Positions 46,770-57,650 are shown, numbered from the stretch's first letter. The stretch is 64,000 nt of DNA from Enoplolaimus lenunculus (GCA_030248215.1 JASANG010000693.1:1-64000); one strand, 5' to 3'. Notes: generated by a model not told the origin, from the letters alone. Program-made: numbers and translations.

Positions 46770-47545
46770 CAACCATGTCTCACATGCTTACAATCTTTAA
46801 GCAGTGGTTCCGGTCGTTCCTGGTGCGTCCGTACCACGTTTTGCCCCATCCAATTGTGAAGTTACCCTTGGCCTTATTTCAGCCCAAACTCACCGATGCT
46901 AACAGATGCACCGTCTGAAAATACAATCTTTACCGGATGCTTTAATCATTTCAAACCAAACTAAATGTTTGCCCTGCCCTCATCTTATATACCATGACAA
47001 TTTTGTAATGATTACATGAAATATGAGAAATTGCATATAATTGCAACTGCACGTTGCATATTGCACATGACGCGTGCCACCAAAATGATGTAATTGCGTT
47101 TGCACTCTGCGTTGGTATTTGCATAATATCTTAAAATAGCAATGGTTTAAGCGTTTTGCTCGCTTCCACGCCAGTTGTGTTTAGCATCGATCTAAAACAG
47201 GTCTCCGATGAGGTCATTTGTGTAAAATCAGGGAGGTGACCTTAAAATTTTCGTGAGCAGATGACGCAACGAGACATGAGCGATGGCTGTTGGTAATCTG
47301 AATGTGGATTCAATATTTTCGGGTGGACAAAAGGGTCCATATCCTCAAATGTGAATATATAGCATTTATCATCAGTTAGCAATAGGTTTTATATTACTTT
47401 TGATGAACGTTTTGACCGCTTGAGCAATTGAAAACCAGCCAAGACGAAGATATAACTTGTATCGTGAACAAACGAGGAAAACCTACAATTTGTATCTTGG
47501 ACCGGGAATCGACCTTGTCGTTGTCAATAATGATGTTATAGTTTT
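46770..47545. other. no supported gene; family R end at 47336-47400
   Basis: TTGCA-rich stretch 47030-47120, and a family R-like end (TCCATATCCTCAAATGTG ... ATCATCAGTTAGCAATAGG). Nothing else. Confidence 0.45.
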
Positions 47546-47546
47546 T

Positions 47547-47713
47547 GGTCCATGTAAAGATCAGGGGCTCAACGCTTTTTTGCGGGACTGCAATAGAGTA
47601 GCTTTTAAGCTTTATACTATTGATATACTTAGGTTTAGGTGTAATCTCATTATTTACACAGGCTTATAGGAGTATGCTTATACGACTGTTACGTGCACTG
47701 TCATATACATTGA
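47547..47713 (+). mobile_element. family A MITE
   Basis: GGTCCATGTAAAGATCAGGG and GTCATATACATTGACC. TTAGGC units mostly decayed. Confidence 0.8.
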
Positions 47714-48026
47714 CCCTCTTTTTATGGTTGTCTTCTGCCGGGTGAATCACGTTAAAACGCACGTGCGGATGTAGAAAAATTTCTAACCACCCCAGGAGGA
47801 ATAATGTACACGTCAATATTTTAGTTGCAGACTTTGGACAACAGATAGTTTGTATTTAACTAATACACATTGTCTTGACTCTGTCGGAACGGGGCCTGGA
47901 TATCACTATACTGCTTTTGACATGTAGAACATTGTCTCTACAGCATCAAAGCAACGTAGGCGTACAAAAGGGAGGGACATTTTGTTACACTGGTACGTGC
48001 ATTATAACATGGATGATCCATAATTT

Positions 48027-48201
48027 GGCCCATATATAGAACAGGGTCAGAGCGCTTTCCGGCGGGGCTGTAATAGACTAAGCTTAAGCTTTAGACTATT
48101 TTTTGGTTAAGCTTAGGCTCAGGTTTAGGCTTAGGAATAGGCTCTCTTACGCTTAGGAATATGCTTATACTACTGCTCCGGCCCTGTTCTATACATTGGC
48201 C
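48027..48201 (+). mobile_element. family E MITE
   Basis: GGCCCATATATAGAACAGGG to CTGTTCTATACATTGGCC. Flanks CATAATTT and AATAATTC. Confidence 0.88.
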
Positions 48202-48399
48202 AATAATTCAATACCCTACATGAACCTCGCAAACGGGGGGTTGGGTCAATCTCGAATTACTACATCGATAAATGCTGATCCTGTTATTGGCTAAAACAGA
48301 CGCGACTCGGATGTAAAATCTAAATATATCGAACGGACACCACTTAATCATGCTTAAGATAACCGAGGGAGCAATCTTAAGGTCACGACCTGACGTAAG

Positions 48400-48615
48400 T
48401 CATCCACACACCGTTTGTTCCAGTTCAATTCCTAAATCGTAATAATTTTGTAACATCTGCTTGTTCAAAGTACACCTTTCATTTAATATTTCACCATATT
48501 CAGTATCAAAATCCGTATACATTGACCTGTGCAACGCGTTAAAGCGAATAAAATTGCAACTGCATGCAATACTGCACAGAATTGCAATTTTAGCAATTAT
48601 TACGTTTGCATGCAA
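48400..48615 (-). CDS. weak candidate ORF with hydrophobic N-terminus
   Basis: 71 codons beginning MHANVIIAKIAILCSIACSC, which resembles a signal peptide, then NERCTLNKQMLQNYYDLG. Much of the 5' part overlaps TTGCA-rich sequence of a kind also seen near 47040-47120, so the apparent signal peptide may be repeat-derived. Not assigned to a family. Confidence 0.15.
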   Translation of the reverse strand: MHANVIIAKIAILCSIACSCNFIRFNALHRSMYTDFDTEYGEILNERCTLNKQMLQNYYDLGIELEQTVCG

Positions 48616-48840
48616 ACATTAATAATGTTGTATCGCAACATTTTGTGTGTGTGTTTGACCTTTTATACTACGGGTAAAAGAGGACACACTTAGCGCAAGA
48701 GTGGCTGGTTAAGTCGCGTAGACTCCGCCCTTAAACTGACCGGTGTGACCTTTGTGCTTAGAGTATACGCGTAGCTGGGTACACGTTTAGTGATGGTGTA
48801 ATATTGGCTAAGATGATAGCAGCTGAAATTAAAGATTTAG

Positions 48841-49145
48841 GGGCCAATGTAAAGAACAGGGGCGGAATAGTATTATAAGCTTATTCCTAAGCATAAGGCC
48901 TAAGCGGGCGAAAGAGCATATTCCTTAGCCTAAGCCTAAGCGTAAGAATGAGCATATTCCTAAGCCTAAGCGTAAGAATGAGCATATTCCTAAGCCTAAG
49001 CGTAAGAATGAGCATATTCCTAAGCCTAAGCGTAAGAATGAGCATATTCCTAAGCCTAAGCCAAGCAAAAAAGTTAGTGTAAAGCTTAAGCATAGTCTAT
49101 TGCAGTCCCACAGAAAAACGTTCCGCCGCTGATCTTTAAATGGGT
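48841..49145 (-). mobile_element. family A MITE with a 30-bp internal minisatellite
   Basis: GGGCCAATGTAAAGAACAGG to CTGATCTTTAAATGGGT. GATTTAG on both flanks. 48910-49065 holds five units of CCTAAGCCTAAGCGTAAGAA plus TGAGCATATT, the last four nearly identical. Confidence 0.92.
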
Positions 49146-49161
49146 GGATTTAGGAAAGATT

Positions 49162-49380
49162 ACAGATATGAAACTGTTGTATGCAACGAAAAATAGTTTG
49201 AGTATCGGCGGGACTGGTAGTGGGGGCCTTCAGGCAAACCAGACTGGAATGTTTGTCCAAGGGTTTTCAGACTTTGGGGTCGCTAAACTGAAGAAAGTTC
49301 CATGTGAAACTTTAATTGAACTTAATTTCCTCTTCAAACAATTGGCTTCACAACTTGGTTTAACTTCAAAAGCAGTTTAG
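49162..49380 (+). CDS. unrecognised short ORF between two MITEs
   Basis: Open frame with ATG-initiated MKLLYATKNSLSIGGTG and ending at a stop at 49378-49380, 72 codons from this Met. It occupies almost exactly the unique sequence between two family A MITEs (ends 49145 and 49388). No domain is recognised. It may be a chance ORF or an old exon. Confidence 0.2.
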   Translation, partial: TDMKLLYATKNSLSIGGTGSGGLQANQTGMFVQGFSDFGVAKLKKVPCETLIELNFLFKQLASQLGLTSKAV

Positions 49381-49387
49381 AAATTTT

Positions 49388-49568
49388 GGCTCATGTAAAG
49401 ATCAGGGGCGGAATATTCTTCTGCAGGATTGCCGTATAGTAAGCTTAAGCTTAAGACATTATTTTTTAGGCTAGGCTTAGTAATTAGGCTTAGCTACAAG
49501 CCAATTCTTGCACTTAGGCATAGGAATACGCTTATACTACTGCTACGGCAATATTCTATACATTGGCC
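49388..49568 (+). mobile_element. family A MITE with exact 8-bp target duplication
   Basis: GAAATTTT at 49380-49387 and 49569-49576. Ends GGCTCATGTAAAGATCAGGG and ATTCTATACATTGGCC. Confidence 0.92.
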
Positions 49569-49647
49569 GAAATTTTTGTGTCCTTTTTGGTCCTTCCTAT
49601 TGTTTTGCCGGCTACAGACCTGCCAAGAATTTTAATGTTGTCGTTTT

Positions 49648-49806
49648 TGCAGTTGTTGTTGTTGTTGGTTGTTGCTGTCGTTTTTGCAGTTGTTGTTGTT
49701 GTTGTGGTTGCTGTTGTTGTTGTTCTTGTTGTTGTTGTTGCTGTTGTTGATGTTGTTGTTGTTGCTGTTGTTATTATTGTTGTTGTTATTGTTATTGTTG
49801 CTGTTT
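49648..49806. repeat. (GTT)n imperfect microsatellite
   Basis: GTTGTTGTT with GCTGTT and GTTTTTGCAG interruptions over about 155 bp. ORFs here are valine or cysteine runs. Confidence 0.95.
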
Positions 49807-49929
49807 AAATTCAGTTCAACGCTACATCACAGCTGTTGAACGGCAGTGTTGAAACGCGCATTCAAGCTTCAAAGCATACAACTAATAGATGGATATGTGT
49901 ACTTTGCGTCTATTGACAATGAATCTACG

Positions 49930-50470
49930 GAATCGCTAAGAGTCGAATTAAAATTAAATATTAAAAGGAATTGAAAAGAAATTATATTAAAATTTGGATG
50001 TCGAACACGGCTTTAGAAAGGAATCGGTCAAATTTGAGAAGCGGATCGGTTATTTTTTTATATTTGGCATCCGGATACCGCCGGAAGTCTGGCCTCCGGC
50101 TCCTGCTGACAATCAAGCTCTGGTTCCGGTAGAGTTTCCGCCGGAGGTTCAGGTCGCTTTAGGTAGTCAAATTTTGCATAATTTTACCTAATTTATTTGT
50201 TTGTTGTGTTTGATTTTAATTTTTGTCACAATTTTGAACAAAAAATTACCGAGATTTTGTAAAAAACCATAAGCGTAAAAGCAAAGCGTTTACCAACTAT
50301 TTGTTAAAATTAGCCAATTAAACATCATTTTTACGTCATAAATTTGCCTGTACATTAGGGCTTCACCTCCGGCTCCGGCAAATGTTGTTGACCTCCGGCT
50401 CCGGCAAATTTTGTTGACCTCCGGCTGCGGTATTTTTCACCTCCGGTTGTACCCATATCAGAGTAACATC
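49930..50470. mobile_element. family K-related element with CTCCGG repeats, copy 2
   Basis: CCGCCGGAGGTTCAGG, TTTATTTGTTTGTTGTGTTT core and TTGACCTCCGGCTCCGGCAA units. Order as in copy 1. Confidence 0.6.
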
Positions 50471-50669
50471 GGTTGTACAATGTATGCAATCCCCTATTTA
50501 TAGACTTGCAAGGTATTACAACGAGGATTTGAAGCTGGACTTAGTGAATGCAACATTTACTCGTATATGGGACACGTTTTAAGGTACGCGTCAGGATTAC
50601 TTGATTGATCTTTATGGCACCACGTCTGCAAGTTGGTCCAACCAAGTGTCGATGATGCCCTTAAACAAG

Positions 50670-50712
50670 AGGGCCAATGTAGCTTTAAGGGGCGTAACAG
50701 TAGATTAAGCGT
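50670..50712 (-). mobile_element. family F left-end fragment
   Basis: GGCCAATGTAGCTTTAAGGG then CAGTAGATTAAGCGTATTCC; breaks off into family G. Confidence 0.65.
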
Positions 50713-51000
50713 ATTCCTAAGCCTCGTTGCGTTTTGGTCCTACTCCCCTTCACTTTGGGAGGGTCCATTTTACGTCCGTTACACGTGTAACGGTCAGCCG
50801 ACACCAAAATTATAATCGGACCGCTTTTCAGTATATGCAACAGGACATGAATTTCAGCATCTATGAACATTTTGACCCCCCCACCCAAAGAGGGGGAGTA
50901 GGTCAGAAATTCAACCCGCGCGGTTTACATTCTTTTCTACACAGAATATATCCAGTTGCATACTCTTGTTAAGGGTATCATGCACTCTTGATCCAACGAA
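50713..51000. mobile_element. family G MITE, left end missing
   Basis: TCGTTGCGTTTTGGTCC, later TTCTACACAGAATATATCC and GCATACTCTTGTTAAGGG, GCACTCTTG. Confidence 0.65.
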
Positions 51001-51061
51001 TTCTATTTCACAGTTGTTAAAAGTTGTAAAACCATAGCGAACACGTGTGCGTTTGAAGTTC

Positions 51062-51752
51062 GGGCCAATGTTAAGAACAGGGGCGGAACAGTATTATAAG
51101 CATATTCTAAAGCCTAAACCTAAGCCTAAGCCAAAGCATAAAACAATGAGCATATTCCTAAGCCTAAGCCTAAGACTAAACCTAAGCGTAAGAATGAGCA
51201 TATTCCAAGCCTAAGCCTAAGTCTAAACATAAGGGTAAGAACGAGCATATTCCTAAGTGTAAGCCTAAGCCTAAGCGTAAGAATAACAAGAGCCTACTGT
51301 ATTGACCCGAATAAGAGGGGGGTAATAAAATAGGAGGGTCCACATTTTGGGTCCGAATCAATAGGAGTCCGTATCCGTAATAAGAGTCCGTAAGTGGATA
51401 GAGTCCCTAAACCCTAATTAGAGTCTATAAATGTCAATTAATCCTAATTGTAGCGCATAAATGATTTCAGTACCAAATAATTTGAGTTCAAAACTAAAAG
51501 CGTACTTAACCTTTGTTACCTTGTGTTATCGCTCAAGCTGTTGCCACAAGACAAATAAACATTTAATTCAACGGATAATTGCAGTACCGGATATATCAGT
51601 AACGAAGGGCGGTGGAGCGTGGGTTAAAATAAATAACAGTCCGTAACCGAATAACAACGGGGGGTACCCTCTGGAGAGTCCAAATAAATATCAGTCCTCC
51701 CTCTTATTTGGGTCACTACAGTAAACAAAAAGTTAGTCTAAAGCTTAAACTG
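51062..51752 (-). mobile_element. family A MITE interrupted by family B
   Basis: GGGCCAATGTTAAGAACAGG and CCTAAG arrays to 51294, then the B element, then AAAAAGTTAGTCTAAAGCTT resumes the A text at 51725 and stops at about 51752. Confidence 0.85.
51297..51721 (-). mobile_element. family B MITE nested in family A
   Basis: CTGTATTGACCCGAATAAG and CTTATTTGGGTCACTACAG, TA duplicated at 51295-51296 and 51722-51723, 425 bp. Confidence 0.92.
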
Positions 51753-52364
51753 GGTTAACGGACCAAAACCGCTTTGACCGCTATAGAAGTGCCATATTGA
51801 ACCTAAACCGGTCTTAGCGGTTCCTAGAGGATTTTAGGCGAAAAGTTTATAACTGCACAGTGACGTTGATGCAGCAACTTTTTATTCCGGTATATGTACA
51901 CATGCATATGGCGATGCTTTTATTTTACACGCATTTACCGTGCAAACTGATTTTATTTTTGCAATTCCATATTGACTTGGTTGGTTTCGGTTGATGAGCA
52001 TATCCGAAAAATACACATTTGCCGACCGACAACTTGACAACTTGTCGTCCTACGGCTACCAAAAGTCTAAGCTGTGAAAAGCTGAAGCATAATCCTAAGC
52101 CTAATGCCGGGTAACTTTACATTTGCAATCATTTCAATGACGCAAAATTGGTGAAAATTGAAAAAAGTTATAAATACTACTCGGATATAATTTTTGCCAA
52201 TTTTCAGAATATTTGCTCGACTTCGACCGATGCGAATCGAAGAACGTCCGGGTTCGTTCTGCTGCAGAATATCGTCTTGAAATTGGGTTTTCGTGATTTT
52301 CTGAAATTGCAAACTGCAACTTATACTAAAATTGCAGTGACACGACTTAAGTCCGATTAAGAAG

Positions 52365-52505
52365 CGTTTTTTGTGTGTGAGACTGCAATAGAGTAAAGCT
52401 TAAGCTTTAGAATATTTTTGAGGCTTAGCGTTAAGCTCATTCTTACGGTTAGGCTTATGTTTATGAATATGCTTAACTGTTAAAGCTGTGTTTTATACAT
52501 TGGCC
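52365..52505 (+). mobile_element. family A MITE, left end missing
   Basis: GTGTGTGAGACTGCAATAGA then AGCTTAAGCTTTAG and GTGTTTTATACATTGGCCC. Confidence 0.72.
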
Positions 52506-52736
52506 CAGTTTTTTTCATTTGGATTTTTGTGTGCCCAAACTGTCCACGATGTATAAAACTTTGCTAATTTTGATGCTTCTACTAGTAAGCTCACCAATTA
52601 GGTAATTGAGTCTGCTGTAGCAAAACGGCCTTTATGGTCTTATTGGCTTGCGATCCTTAAGCTGAGACATACATACATTGGTTACGATAGAATTAGAATT
52701 AAACAGATTAGCTAAGAATTCTGAACCGAAACAACT

Positions 52737-52928
52737 AAGGGTTGCGCTATACTTTTGTTGACGTGCGGCGTCGTCCGTCACCGTGCGGTATCGTACGCAA
52801 ATAACTCACGTACGATAACGTATGGTGACGGACGGTGACGGACAGCGCCGTACGGGTGACGCACGGTTACGAACGGCGCCCGGACGGGCGACGGACGGCG
52901 CCGGACGTCAAGTATAGCACCGCCCTAA
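52737..52928. mobile_element. family H foldback MITE
   Basis: AAGGGTTGCGCTATACTTTT left, TCAAGTATAGCACCGCCCT right. Arms dense in CGTACGG/GACGG words. Confidence 0.85.
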
Positions 52929-53188
52929 CACGGTAAAGGGTGACATACAACTCGTTACGCTACATTGACAAGCGACTGTCGCGAAAATTTCCGGAAAGGC
53001 ATGCGAGAATTTTACATGACTTACAAGCAAAGCTAAAACATTTCTGAAGGCCAAATTTTTACGATGCTGGCCTGTCAATGTCTGTAGATTTGGGTTGTCT
53101 TCGTACCGATGCCTAAGTAAACCTAATAATTGATTTTTGCCTTACCTATCTTGTAGTACCAAACTTACAGTATATAAAAGCCATTGTA

Positions 53189-53292
53189 GCGAAAAATTTG
53201 CATGGCTGCGTAGCTCAGTGATTACTGCAGTGGATTGGTAATCCGTACGTCGTGGGTCCGAGCCCCACCGTATCTGCAGCAAAATTTTCGCG
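53189..53292 (+). other. tRNA-Thr-like sequence between inverted arms
   Basis: A box TAGCTCAGTGATTA, anticodon loop TTGGTAA (GGT, Thr) on a 5-bp stem with two G-T pairs, T arm GTGGG/CCCAC around TCCGAGC. The 7-bp acceptor does not pair in register; GCTGC/GCAGC pairs with an offset. Outer arms GCGAAAAATTTGCA and TGCAGCAAAATTTTCGC are inverted, so this looks like a small tRNA-bearing foldback rather than a free gene. Confidence 0.4.
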
Positions 53293-53320
53293 AAGGGCTC
53301 TATATGGTACTGCTTAACAT

Positions 53321-53532
53321 GCCCATGTATAGAACATGGCCGGATCATTTTCTGAAGGGGCTATAATAGAATCAGTTTAAGCTTTAGACCATTTTTTGCT
53401 TAGGCTTAGACTTAGGCTTAGGAATAGACTCAGCCATACGCTTAGGCTTAGGAATAGGATCATCCATACGCTTAGGCTTAGGCTTAGGAATATGCTTATA
53501 CTAATGTTACTGCCCTGTTTTCTACATGGGCC
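53321..53532 (+). mobile_element. family E MITE inserted at the edge of a family T element
   Basis: GCCCATGTATAGAACATGGC to TTTTCTACATGGGCC. GCTTAACA (53312-53319) and GCTTAACC (53533-53540); the right flank is the first bases of the T element. Confidence 0.88.
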
Positions 53533-53533
53533 G

Positions 53534-53697
53534 CTTAACCCCTTCTCACATTGAGTTGCCTGTAGGCAACTCAGCGCAGTGTATATACTTTAAATAGCAT
53601 ATATCGCACCGTGTTTAACAATTGCAAAACGTATACATAGTAGTAAATCACCACAAGACGTGAGACCCCCCTCGGGCTCGAGCGTCAAGCTCCTAGT
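53534..53697 (+). mobile_element. family T element, 5' half
   Basis: CTTAACCCCTTCTCACATTG, palindrome GAGTTGCCTGTAGGCAACTC, CCCTCGGGCTCGAGCGTC; stops at the start of the tRNA-like part. Confidence 0.8.
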
Positions 53698-53905
53698 AAA
53701 CGTATTTGCACGCATGTGCAACATTTGTAATACGGTGGGTTTGGCATATGATTTACATATTTGTTACAAAAGCAAGACTAAGCCAATGAAAGCTGTCGAG
53801 AACACTAATTACACGAAAACCGAGCCTACTGTGCAAATTATAAACAGCTGAAGTTAGCGGCACCTTAAAGTTTTCCTTTTGTATACGTATAGAGTTGCGT
53901 TAATA

Positions 53906-54181
53906 TTAACCCTCACTCATAGAGTATACTATGAGAAACTAAATATATACAACAATGTACGAGCAGTACACACACTGTGAGAAGTGTTTAACATTGATAA
54001 TATTATATATGCGCAGTGCAAAATCTCCACAATACGTGAGAGTCCCCTCGGGCTCGAGCGTCAATCTCCTATAGCTCAGTGGTCATCGTAAACGCCTCCC
54101 ACCCGTGAGACTGGAGATCGAATCTGACCTTGAAAATACATCTCATATGAAATTGAAAATATTCATGTGATAAAGGGTTAA
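53906..54181 (+). mobile_element. family T element, full length
   Basis: TTAACCCTCACTCATAGAG to ATGTGATAAAGGGTTAA. tRNA-like core at 54065-54131: CTATAGCTCAGTGGTCATCG, CGCCTCCCACCCG, GGAGATCGAATCTG. Confidence 0.85.
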
Positions 54182-54372
54182 TTATACATGTCTATAGGAA
54201 TATATGTTCTATGCTGGAACGGTGTTCAAAATACGTATGTGTGACGTTTCAGTTTTAATAATATAGATATGATGTTCCCAGTAGTTGTTTTGTTGACTGT
54301 TTTAAAAAATAACTCGATGTTTAATCTGGTGCCAAACTTACCAGCTGGACGCAAAACAACGTTAAGAAACAT

Positions 54373-54567
54373 ATCAATGTAAAGAACAGTGGCGAAACTG
54401 TGTTATAAGGATATTCCTAAGCCTAAACCTAAGCCTAAGCCTAAGCGCAAAAATGAACATATTCCTAAGCCTAAGCCTAAGCGAAGCAAAATATTAGTAT
54501 AATGCTTACTGTTTCTCTATTGCAGTATCACAGAAAAACGTTCCGCCCCTGATCTTTACATGTGCCT
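54373..54567 (-). mobile_element. family A MITE
   Basis: ATCAATGTAAAGAACAGTGG to CCTGATCTTTACATGTGCC. GAAACAT on both flanks (54366-54372, 54569-54575). Confidence 0.88.
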
Positions 54568-54859
54568 TGAAACATAACATATAATTACTTGTTGGTCTAC
54601 CATAGATTGCAGGTGTTAACACGCCGAGTTTGTAACACTGCATCTTCGAGTAGAAGGAACCATCCAATTGCCAACAACAACAATAACATCCTTGTTGTCG
54701 AACCAGGATCGGATCGTCGTTTGTGAAACTTCTACATGATTCAAAATAGGCATTTTTAAAATTTAAAAGTTAAGAATTTAAAATGGCTAAGAATAAAGTC
54801 ACTACATATCGAACCACGAACCGATGACCACAGGTTCCCAATCGGTGTCGTAGTTTTAT

Positions 54860-55933
54860 CAGGGTTGTTTTTTCCGGAAGAAATATGACCGAAAAAAAAT
54901 CAATTTTTTTTCCATTTTTTCCGAAAAAATAGAAAAAAATTCATTCTTTGTCTGAGTGATCGGTTAGCCCACCCCTTAGCCGTCGTTTGCCCAAAAATGC
55001 TTGCATTTTGAAAGCTTTTGCATATTTAAGCTTCTGATGACATCCTCTGATCATTCCATGCCCAAATCTGAATTTTTGAAAAATTCGATTTTTAGGGCCA
55101 CAAGTTGAGCCACCTGGAACCCAAAATTTTTTCAATAAGTTGGACAACTTATATATCACTGACTGGTTAGGCAGAAGTTTGATTGGGAAACATGCAACAG
55201 TATTCGTCTTAGCTCCGCAACCTGTGTTAAATGATATATAATTTGTATAATTCTATTCAACAAAGACATTTTGAGTCCAGTGGAGGCATTTTGGACCTTA
55301 AAATTAGAATTTTTTATTAAACATTAAGTTTTGGCATGGAATAACGGAGGAGGTCATCAGAACATCAGAAACTCATGAGTGGAGCGAGCTAAACAAGTCA
55401 CGCTTGTTTTATGTAATATAGTAAATACCAAAATACTTTTTGGGTTTTTTCTGACATAGAAGCCCCTCAATTGCTGCAACCTCACCAGCAAGGCGAGGTT
55501 GAAGCTAGACGTATCCTTGTGTTAAATTATACGGTAAATGCACGCTTTCAATTTTGAGCACCCTAACTTTGGCCCCACTACCGACGAAACCTGGTAAGTT
55601 CCCCAAACAAGTTGCATATGTAGTTTTACATTGAATTTCGTGGCAAAGTTTTCAATTCTCAAATCCATTTATATATTCATATGGTGCAATTTTTGCGCTT
55701 TTCAAACCTATAATGTGTCCTGGTGGATATATACACACGGTCACTGTTAATGCGTTGCTTGAAAATTACTTACAGGTCATCTAAAAACGTTATTTTATAT
55801 CATATTTAGTTGAAATTATATTTAAGAATCGCTTAATATTTTTCCTTTTTTTCCATTTTCCACCCCCCCCCCCCCCCCCCCAAATAAAATGGAAAAAATG
55901 GAAAAAGAACCATTTTTCCGGCCAAAAACCCTG
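54860..55933. mobile_element. 1.07-kb hAT-like non-autonomous element
   Basis: Ends CAGGGTTGTTTTTTCCGG and CCGGCCAAAAACCCTG are inverted; subterminal TTTTTTTTCCATTTTTTCCG matches the complement of AAAATGGAAAAAATGG. CAGGG-type ends suggest hAT. No transposase frame is visible. A C20-type homopolymer lies at 55862-55882 near the right end. Confidence 0.72.
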
Positions 55934-55965
55934 GTTTTTAGTGACCTGTAGCGCCTATCACCAGT

Positions 55966-56052
55966 TAGGGTGGCGCTATGCTGGTCGTGCGGCGCCCTGC
56001 GTCACGGACAGCGCCGGACGGTGACGTACGGTGACGGACGGCGCCAGACGTC
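55966..56052. mobile_element. family H fragment
   Basis: AGGGTGGCGCTATGCTGGTC then CpG-rich GTGACGGACGGCGCC; right end missing. Confidence 0.6.
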
Positions 56053-56515
56053 ATAAAAAGCATATCGTCACCTTTAAACAGGTTGTGACAGAATCAAAAT
56101 TAAAACTTGCAGAGAAAATAATTAAAATTTTTCGCTTTTCCACAGTATTAATAGAATATTCTAAGTTAGAAATATTTGTCTTATCTCTGCTAGCATTGTT
56201 TAAGCATTTTTGTGGCGTTACAGAATACATTTTGCCCGTCGATATACAGTTTTAACGCGTGTTTCAGCAAAATATTTCACACATTTTGCAGTTTTGCAAT
56301 TTCGCCAAAAGCGCATGATTGTTTTTAACTCGTATTGTAGTCTCACTTTTGGCCCTATTTGGCACACAAAACATCGTGAGTTTCAGATAATGGCCGAATG
56401 GTCGTTACACCGCCAGCTGTCATTCCACAACTGACAATGGATGAATAGGAACGTTTCGAGCGTTTTCACAAACGCCTTAGAAGTTGAACTTTCGTCGAAA
56501 AACTATGATTCAAGT

Positions 56516-56698
56516 GGCCAATGTTACTTTCAGTGGCGTATACAGTGGATTAAGCGTATTCCTAAGCGTAAGCCTAAGCCTAAGCGTTGCAAAAATGGGT
56601 TCCTAAGCCTAAGCCGTAAGATTAAGCAAAAAAGAGTCAAAACCTACTCTTTTATCGACCCACCAGAAACCTGGACGCCCCTTAAAGTAACATGGGCC
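56516..56698 (-). mobile_element. family F MITE
   Basis: GGCCAATGTTACTTTCAGTG to CCTTAAAGTAACATGGGCC. TCAAGT on both flanks. Contains GCGTTGCAAAAATGGGTTCC, the unit expanded in the 19722 copy. Confidence 0.88.
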
Positions 56699-57035
56699 AG
56701 TCAAGTTATAGTTTCAAAACCTTAAAAGCTGACGTTAAGTATTCGCATTTGTCACCTCCGAATATATCAGTGTTCAATTTTTATGGTAAAATTTCCAGTC
56801 GTTTCGCTCACGAATTCTTACAAATTCAACCATTACAGTGAACACCTACTCGCGTAGTTTTCTTCCAATTGAAAAGTTAGGCGAGAAAACAGTGCCACCC
56901 CGATTCGGGCCATCTAGTCCTGGGCCAAAACCATTAACGACAGCATTAAAGCAATTCAATATTAGCATAATTCTTCATTCCAAATTCCACAAGATGTTCT
57001 TGCCATTTCTGCTAACAATTTCCAATATTGTGGCT

Positions 57036-57220
57036 GGGCCAATGTGTAGAACAGGGGCAGAATAGTAGCATATTCCTAAGCCTAATCGTAAGATTGAGTT
57101 TATACCTAAGCCTGAGCCAATTTCGAAACCTAAGCCTAAGCTAAAAATTAGTTTAAGGCTTAAGCTTGCCGTATTGCTGTCCCACGGAATAACGTTCCGC
57201 CTCTGATCGTTACGAGTGCC
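57036..57220 (-). mobile_element. family A MITE
   Basis: GGGCCAATGTGTAGAACAGG to CCTCTGATCGTTACGAGTGCC. Flanks TGTGGCTG and CGTGGTTG. Confidence 0.82.
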
Positions 57221-57489
57221 CGTGGTTGGAACGAAAGCTTGCAAACGTGTAATTAACTGATTAAGCTTAATTATAAGCTATCCGGCAATATTAAAAATGT
57301 CTTAAAATCAAAAATTACCTTTTGAGATAATTATATATCACGCAAATTAACAAAAAAATTTCTTAATTATTGGTATATTTAGCAAATATTGTCTCGCTCA
57401 AATTCTTTCATTAATAACTTTGGTTCACTATTCACTCTAATTCTCGAATGAAAGATTAATGATAAGGAGTTTACTGCACTGGCCCGCAG

Positions 57490-57650
57490 CGAATCATGGC
57501 CTGGGAGGATCAGCCCCCCCCGGGAAAAATTTTGTCCTGCCTCAGAAAATTTTCAACCTTGCTTGCAAGCCATTAAAAACCCTGGAATGCCCCTCCTCAA
57601 CAATACTTAGCCCCCTAGCAAGGTGAGCTGGCTATGAGCTTGGACAAGGG
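57490..57650 (-). repeat. repeat M, reversed copy
   Basis: AAAATTTTCAACCTTGCTTGC, CCATTAAAAACCCTGGAATG, TAGCAAGGTGAGCTGGCTAT: the complement of the 33385 copy. Confidence 0.6.

Noticed and set aside
48900-49065. TTAGGC/GCCTAA arrays as telomere or interstitial telomere DNA
   Set aside because: The hexamers are imperfect, mixed with AATGAGCATATTC units, and always lie inside elements with defined ends and target duplications.
48841-49145. CRISPR array
   Set aside because: Spaced repeats are contiguous minisatellite units without unique spacers, in a eukaryotic genome.
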